NCBI GenBank assembly: GCA_937991535.1
Contig: CALKHN010000107.1
Coordinates: 1-9,831, forward strand
Origin: an uncultured Sphingobacteriales bacterium
GTDB taxonomy: Bacteria; Bacteroidota; Bacteroidia; Chitinophagales; Chitinophagaceae
Reading direction: 5' to 3'
Length of the DNA: 9,831 bases
A program made the translations under genes and the position numbers. The notes beneath the pieces were generated by a model that saw only the letters and a program-made list of their open reading frames with translations, did not search any database and was not told where the DNA came from. Shown one piece after another: positions 6,125-9,831 of the stretch (its first letter is position 1; each line of letters begins with the position of its first letter).

Positions 6125-7128
6125 AAAAAGTAACTGTAATAACAAACTCTGATCATGATTCGATTCTTGAAGAATTTAATTCAAAATTAAAAGACGAAGT
6201 CAATATTCTTGAAAAAGAATTATATGAATCAAAAACACTTGTTTTTGAAAACATTAAGAACTTAGAAAAAATTGAAATTTCATCATGCGATGTTTTCATT
6301 ATTGAAGATGATATAAATGTTGTTCTTAAATATCTTGAAGTTTTAAAAGATGCATCGCTTGTAAATAATATCATTGTTACAACAAAACCAAAACCTACTT
6401 TGACCGTTTTTAATTTCCTTACTCAAAAAGGAATATTGCAAAACATCTCTGCAATATTTCTTGATTTTGACTTAGCGGAAGTTCCTTCCAACCATATAGC
6501 AAATCAGCAGAATGCTGAAACACTTTACCAGATGATTGATGATAAATTTATTCATGGTGCTTTTCCAGCACGCTTAATTGCTGTTACAGCATACGAAGGA
6601 ACTGAAGACAAATACGCAGCACTTCAAAAAAGCATGAGAGAGAATGGAGATTATGTTCTTAATAAAAGGATTTTGCGTGACGAAGAAAGTCGTGCTGATT
6701 TCAAAACCTTGCTAAAAAGTATTCCGGGGATTTATTGGAAAGAAAAAAAGGCATTAGTAAAAGCAGAAACAGGGGGTTCTGTAATTGATAATTCAATTAT
6801 GGATTACGAGAAAAAAAGCCCTGAACCCAAAAATATAGATTATGCAAAAAAGCTTTTGGAAAATATTGAATCGGCAATGCCTGAAATATCAGCAAAGACG
6901 AGATTTGAAATTTCAAAGCAAGCAAATACAATAAAGAAACCAAGTAATGAAGAAAAGTTTAGTAGCCAACAAACATTAGGAGAGTGCATTGAAGGTGCTG
7001 CAATAAGAATCGTTTGGGTACTTAGCCATCCAGCCTATAAAAACAGTTTTCCAAAGTTTCGCCACCAATATGACACTCACGGTGTTTTCAAGACCCAAAT
7101 TGCTAAGGGAATATCGAATAAAAAGTAA
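6121..7128 (+). CDS. Receiver-domain (response-regulator-like) protein with unknown C-terminal region
   Basis: A 335-residue soluble protein. A receiver domain spans about 55-200: CDVFIIEDDINVVLKYLEVL gives the acidic pocket D63/D64; AIFLDFDL gives the phospho-acceptor D115; RLIAVTAYEG gives T156; VLNKRI gives the conserved lysine K182. The gap between D115 and T156 is about ten residues longer than in CheY-type receivers, so the loop after the acceptor is enlarged. Residues 1-55 are an extra, unassigned N-terminal segment. Residues 205-335 are lysine-rich and helical, with no helix-turn-helix, GGDEF or other known output; SHPAYKNSFPKFRHQYDTHG near the end is distinctive. Start overlaps the kinase stop (ATGA). 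It probably accepts phosphate from that kinase and acts through protein contacts. It is the last operon gene. Confidence 0.78.
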   Translation: MKKVTVITNSDHDSILEEFNSKLKDEVNILEKELYESKTLVFENIKNLEKIEISSCDVFIIEDDINVVLKYLEVLKDASLVNNIIVTTKPKPTLTVFNFLTQKGILQNISAIFLDFDLAEVPSNHIANQQNAETLYQMIDDKFIHGAFPARLIAVTAYEGTEDKYAALQKSMRENGDYVLNKRILRDEESRADFKTLLKSIPGIYWKEKKALVKAETGGSVIDNSIMDYEKKSPEPKNIDYAKKLLENIESAMPEISAKTRFEISKQANTIKKPSNEEKFSSQQTLGECIEGAAIRIVWVLSHPAYKNSFPKFRHQYDTHGVFKTQIAKGISNKK

Positions 7129-7136
7129 CCCTACAT
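7126..7136. repeat. Copy 2 of the TAACCCTACAT repeat, at the operon end
   Basis: TAACCCTACAT identical to 2051-2061; the first three bases are the stop codon of the receiver gene. The following 224 bases up to the next ATG hold no gene that I can see and no clear terminator hairpin. Confidence 0.45.
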
Positions 7137-7282
7137 AATGTGATATCAGACTACTTTCTCTAACGCTGTCGCCTTATCTATCCCTACTCAATATCGCATC
7201 AACTTCTTTTCAAAAAAAAATTATAAACTCCCAAAGCGATTATCAGTCAATAGCTTTATTGTATAGCCGATATTTTCTAACC

Positions 7283-7295
7283 AACCCTACATTGA
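7283..7295. repeat. Copy 3 of the repeat, upstream of the membrane-protein gene
   Basis: AACCCTACATTGA identical to 2052-2064. Both copies are preceded by CTAA with a spacer of two to three bases, so the similarity extends to about 19 bases with a small gap. Confidence 0.45.
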
Positions 7296-7340
7296 GCTGC
7301 GGCGGAACGATGGACTCAGATTTGAATCTTCTCTATTAAA

Positions 7341-7347
7341 AAGGAGA
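7341..7347 (+). promoter_or_regulatory. Strong Shine-Dalgarno sequence
   Basis: AAGGAGA, 5 bases before the ATG at 7353. It is unusually good compared with the other plus-strand genes here, which have weak or no ribosome binding sites. It fixes the start of the membrane-protein gene and suggests that gene has a different origin. Confidence 0.7.
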
Positions 7348-7352
7348 GACAA

Positions 7353-7871
7353 ATGAATAATCTACTATCGCCAATAATCTTCTACCTGTTTATTCTGTTT
7401 TATGTGATCAGCCTTTACAGAAACGGAGGATTCAAAATTCTTTTTAGCAACTTTGATTCCCTGAAATACTATATCGGAGTATCCTTGTTTTTTTTCGTGA
7501 ACATCAATGTCCTTTTCTTCTGTACATTCTGCGGCCATTGCCATGGCATGTGCATTCCATTAACTATGTCTGCTGTTTGTATTGGTGTACTTGTTTACCT
7601 CATTCATTTAGGAAAACAAACTGTAAATGCAATCAGGCAGATCATTGCAGGTAATGAATTTGACCTAATGGCTCCATTTTTTAGCATCCCATATTTCTTT
7701 TTAATCAATGACATAGTTTCCGCCACCTTATATTCAGGACTAGAATCGTTACATGCTTACGAAAGCAAAATGCTTATCGTCCTGCTGTACCCTTTCTCCG
7801 CGGTGATAGGTGAGCAGACAAGCAGAATCAAAAAAACAAAGTCTGATTCTGAAAATAAATCTAAAGGATAA
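7353..7871 (+). CDS. Small membrane protein with a Cys/His-rich loop, function unknown
   Basis: A 172-residue protein I cannot assign to a family. Hydrophobic segments lie at about 5-22, 38-56, 66-86, 108-128 and 138-153, so four or five membrane helices are likely, ending in a charged tail rich in Lys and Ser (from 158). Between the second and third segments is C57-T-F-C60-G-H62-C63-H64-G-M-C67, an unusual density of Cys and His next to a membrane boundary that could bind a metal or heme or form disulfides. It has a perfect ribosome binding site and stands 224 bases after the operon, so it is probably separately transcribed. It converges with the helicase gene, with 107 bases between stops. 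Confidence 0.75.
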   Translation: MNNLLSPIIFYLFILFYVISLYRNGGFKILFSNFDSLKYYIGVSLFFFVNINVLFFCTFCGHCHGMCIPLTMSAVCIGVLVYLIHLGKQTVNAIRQIIAGNEFDLMAPFFSIPYFFLINDIVSATLYSGLESLHAYESKMLIVLLYPFSAVIGEQTSRIKKTKSDSENKSKG

Positions 7872-7978
7872 AGTCTTCGTATAAAAACATACCCTTGCAG
7901 GCCGCTACTAGCCAGTCGTAAAAACTAAAGTTTGCAGGAGAATCTTTTCTATCGTGCAATGAACTGTGTGAAACGCCT

Positions 7979-9831
7979 TTAAATACTCAATCCCTTTATT
8001 TTTCTATTGCCGATATTTTTTTTGGGCAGCAATGTTTTTCCTATTTTTACGACAGGAGTTTCTATCTTTTCAATTTTGCTTTCATCTTTCCCGTTATGCT
8101 GCTTCATCTGATTCTCCTGAATCTTTATAGAAATTTCCCTTTCTAATTTTGATACATCCTTTTTCAGTTTCGCCAATTCATTTTCCTTTTCAAAAGGCTT
8201 AACCACTAACTGCTGCAGCATAGGAATATTTTGTTCTAAGTCTTTCAAAGTTCTCTGATATTTTTCCTTCAGGGAATCCACCCGGTCAATGGCATTTAAA
8301 AAATACCTGGCTGCAATTTTTGGATTGTCAATATTGATATGCCCCTGGTTCCAGGAGTATTTTATCCCAGTTTCTTTTCCTTCTGCATAAAAAATATTTT
8401 GATAACGGTATTCAAACATTGCATTGTCTTCATAAGTTTCTTTCTGCCTTCGGATATACAAATCAAATCCATAGAGATTGCCAATTTTCATTGCACCATC
8501 TTCACCCATGTTTGGTTTCCAGTTGGAAGATAGACGAATAAGATAGATACCAATAACTTCTGCATCCGCAGAATTAAAACTATCCAGTTGTATAGGGTTA
8601 AGTTTTGTTCTATCTTTATCAAACAGCAATTCCCTTTTATAGTTGCTTTCGTCCATCGTTAGTTTACCCAATGTTTGTACTGTTTTTTCTTTATCAGTCT
8701 GCAAGTTTTCCAATTGAAACCTGGAACGTATTACTTCCTTGTGATGAGCATTTCGCAAGCTTTCCAAAATAGCGATCTTCTTTTCCATCTTAGATTTTTC
8801 CAATAACGTTGTATCGCCTGAAAGGATGGCGATGTATTCGGAAAAATTCATTCCGCTTTTTTCATCCATTGAACCTTCATCAAGTGTTCTCACATTCAAC
8901 TCGCAATTTTTCATCTGGCTGATGAAGGTTTGTTTATTCTTCAATAGGTTGAATTTGTAATTGTCCAATGATTGCTCAACAGCATAGATATAGTTCTTTA
9001 CTTTGTTGTCGTATTCTTGCTTCGCCAATATATTCCCTTGCCTTGCTCCACGGCCATTACGTTGTTCCAGTTCAGATGGCTTCCAGGGAATATCTAAATG
9101 ATGCATTCCAACAACGTTTCGTTGAACATTTAAACCGGTACCAGCTTTATCTGTACTGCCTAACAAAATCCTTATCTCGCCATTATTCATTTTACGGAAC
9201 AACTCTGGCTTCTGCCGATCAGTCCAGTCGTGTATAAAAGTTATGTGATTAGCAGGTATCGAAAAATCAGTGATTAACTTTTCCTTTAAAGCATCATAAA
9301 TGTTAAATGAATCTGGCTTAGGTGTGCCAATATCACTAAAGATAATTTGTGTACCTTTCTGTTCTTTGCTTAGCTGATACAACTCAGCAACTTTTCTTGC
9401 GCAAACATTTACTTTGTTATTGGGATGATCTTCGTAATTAGAAGGGTTTATCAACCGCATATCTGCCGCCATCTTCTTAGCGTAATTCGTTGCAATCAAC
9501 ATCCTTCCCTTATCTTCTTCTTTTGTCAATGGTTGCCTGCCTACTAATGCACCATCACCTGTTTTCGCAAAGGCCATTAACTTTTTAATAAATTCCTGCT
9601 GGTCTGGCGTTGGTGGAATGTTTACTAATTGTTCATCTAACTCAGGCTTGTCTAAGTTGATATGTTTCGCAGTTTTGTAGTCGGTGATTTCATTATAGAA
9701 CAATGCCAGTTCGGGTACTTTAATAAAATGGCGAAACCGTTCTTTGGCAATGATTTCATTGGTAACAGAAAATTCAAAATCATTGCTGTCCGGTAAAAAT
9801 AGAATAATTCTTTTTTCAAACGGCTGGTTGC
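7979..9831 (-). CDS. C-terminal part of a giant mobile-element helicase/DNA-methylase-type protein (cut by the window edge)
   Basis: The minus-strand frame is open to the window edge, so this is only the last roughly 617 codons; a TTG at 9703 is not the real start, since the frame continues upstream as coding sequence (for example KERFRHFIKVPELALF). It shows the second RecA-like domain of a superfamily 2/SNF2-type helicase: KGTQIIFSDIG, then GSTDKAGTGLNVQ (motif V) and EQRNGRGARQGN (motif VI, with the arginine finger region) near 9025-9160. Behind it are long charged helical, probably coiled-coil, stretches. Bacteroidota conjugative elements and plasmids carry such proteins of well over 1000 residues, usually with an N-terminal adenine methylase part, comparable to phage P1 DarB. 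The methylase part is not visible here. No frameshift seen; the TAA stop is at 7979-7981. Confidence 0.88.
   Translation of the reverse strand, partial: NQPFEKRIILFLPDSNDFEFSVTNEIIAKERFRHFIKVPELALFYNEITDYKTAKHINLDKPELDEQLVNIPPTPDQQEFIKKLMAFAKTGDGALVGRQPLTKEEDKGRMLIATNYAKKMAADMRLINPSNYEDHPNNKVNVCARKVAELYQLSKEQKGTQIIFSDIGTPKPDSFNIYDALKEKLITDFSIPANHITFIHDWTDRQKPELFRKMNNGEIRILLGSTDKAGTGLNVQRNVVGMHHLDIPWKPSELEQRNGRGARQGNILAKQEYDNKVKNYIYAVEQSLDNYKFNLLKNKQTFISQMKNCELNVRTLDEGSMDEKSGMNFSEYIAILSGDTTLLEKSKMEKKIAILESLRNAHHKEVIRSRFQLENLQTDKEKTVQTLGKLTMDESNYKRELLFDKDRTKLNPIQLDSFNSADAEVIGIYLIRLSSNWKPNMGEDGAMKIGNLYGFDLYIRRQKETYEDNAMFEYRYQNIFYAEGKETGIKYSWNQGHINIDNPKIAARYFLNAIDRVDSLKEKYQRTLKDLEQNIPMLQQLVVKPFEKENELAKLKKDVSKLEREISIKIQENQMKQHNGKDESKIEKIETPVVKIGKTLLPKKNIGNRKIKGLSI

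Noticed and set aside
2128..7128. Reading the operon as a known defence system such as Detocs.
   Set aside because: Detocs also pairs a kinase with receiver proteins, but here there is no recognisable toxic effector domain and three importer genes are added; the resemblance is only at the level of a two-component relay.
7871..7979. Possible shared terminator between the convergent membrane-protein and helicase genes (GGC...GCC near 7910, T-runs).
   Set aside because: The only pairing I could find is three base pairs; no stem with a following T-run on either strand.
8339..9237. Plus-strand open frames of 64 and 89 residues opposite the helicase gene.
   Set aside because: They are antisense to a well-supported long coding frame with helicase motifs, and their peptides show no domain features.
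1..9831. CRISPR arrays, tRNA or rRNA genes, and insertion sequences.
   Set aside because: I saw no regularly spaced direct repeats, no tRNA cloverleaf or rRNA-like sequence, and no transposase reading frame on either strand.

Overview
The window looks like accessory cargo inside a conjugative element of a Bacteroidota bacterium, probably from the Chitinophagaceae/Sphingobacteriales side. Three things suggest this: the AT-rich, mostly Shine-Dalgarno-poor gene starts; a left-edge remnant (minus strand, 23-103) whose peptide matches the N-terminus of the DUF4133/TraF conjugation protein; and a right-edge partial gene (minus strand, 7979 to the window end) for the C-terminal part of the giant helicase/methylase-type protein common on Bacteroidota conjugative elements. 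Everything between these two is on the plus strand and is not conjugation machinery, so it reads as cargo. The taxonomic call is an inference.

Layout. 1-343: traF remnant and gene-poor DNA. 344-1354: a zinc-protease-like protein with clear stepwise similarity to Lit (peptidase U49), the phage-exclusion protease of E. coli prophage e14. 1403-1699: small unknown protein. 1700-2127: no supported gene. 2128-7128: a tight six-gene operon. 7353-7871: small membrane protein with a Cys/His-rich loop and a strong ribosome binding site. 7979-9831: the convergent helicase-like gene.

The most interesting unit is the operon. Its first three genes encode a lipoprotein substrate-binding protein, a permease and an ATPase of the nitrate/sulfonate/taurine ABC importer class. 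The ATPase gene overlaps, by 14 bases, a gene for a 103-residue unknown protein. Next come a soluble histidine-kinase-like protein (phospho-acceptor-like H-box and GHKL ATPase domain, no membrane segment) and a receiver-domain protein with all the canonical phosphorylation residues but no recognisable DNA-binding output. The overlaps (TAATG, 8 bases, 14 bases, ATGA) imply one transcript with translational coupling. This suggests an importer wired to a cytosolic phosphorelay. I do not recognise the arrangement as a named system; whether it handles nutrient sensing or defence cannot be decided from sequence.

The operon holds a perfect 16-bp inverted repeat at the start of the permease gene, well placed to make the binding protein more abundant than the membrane components. 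It is bracketed by copies of TAACCCTACAT. The first two genes of the kinase part are in the same frame, separated by a single TAA, so a nonsense-split gene is possible.
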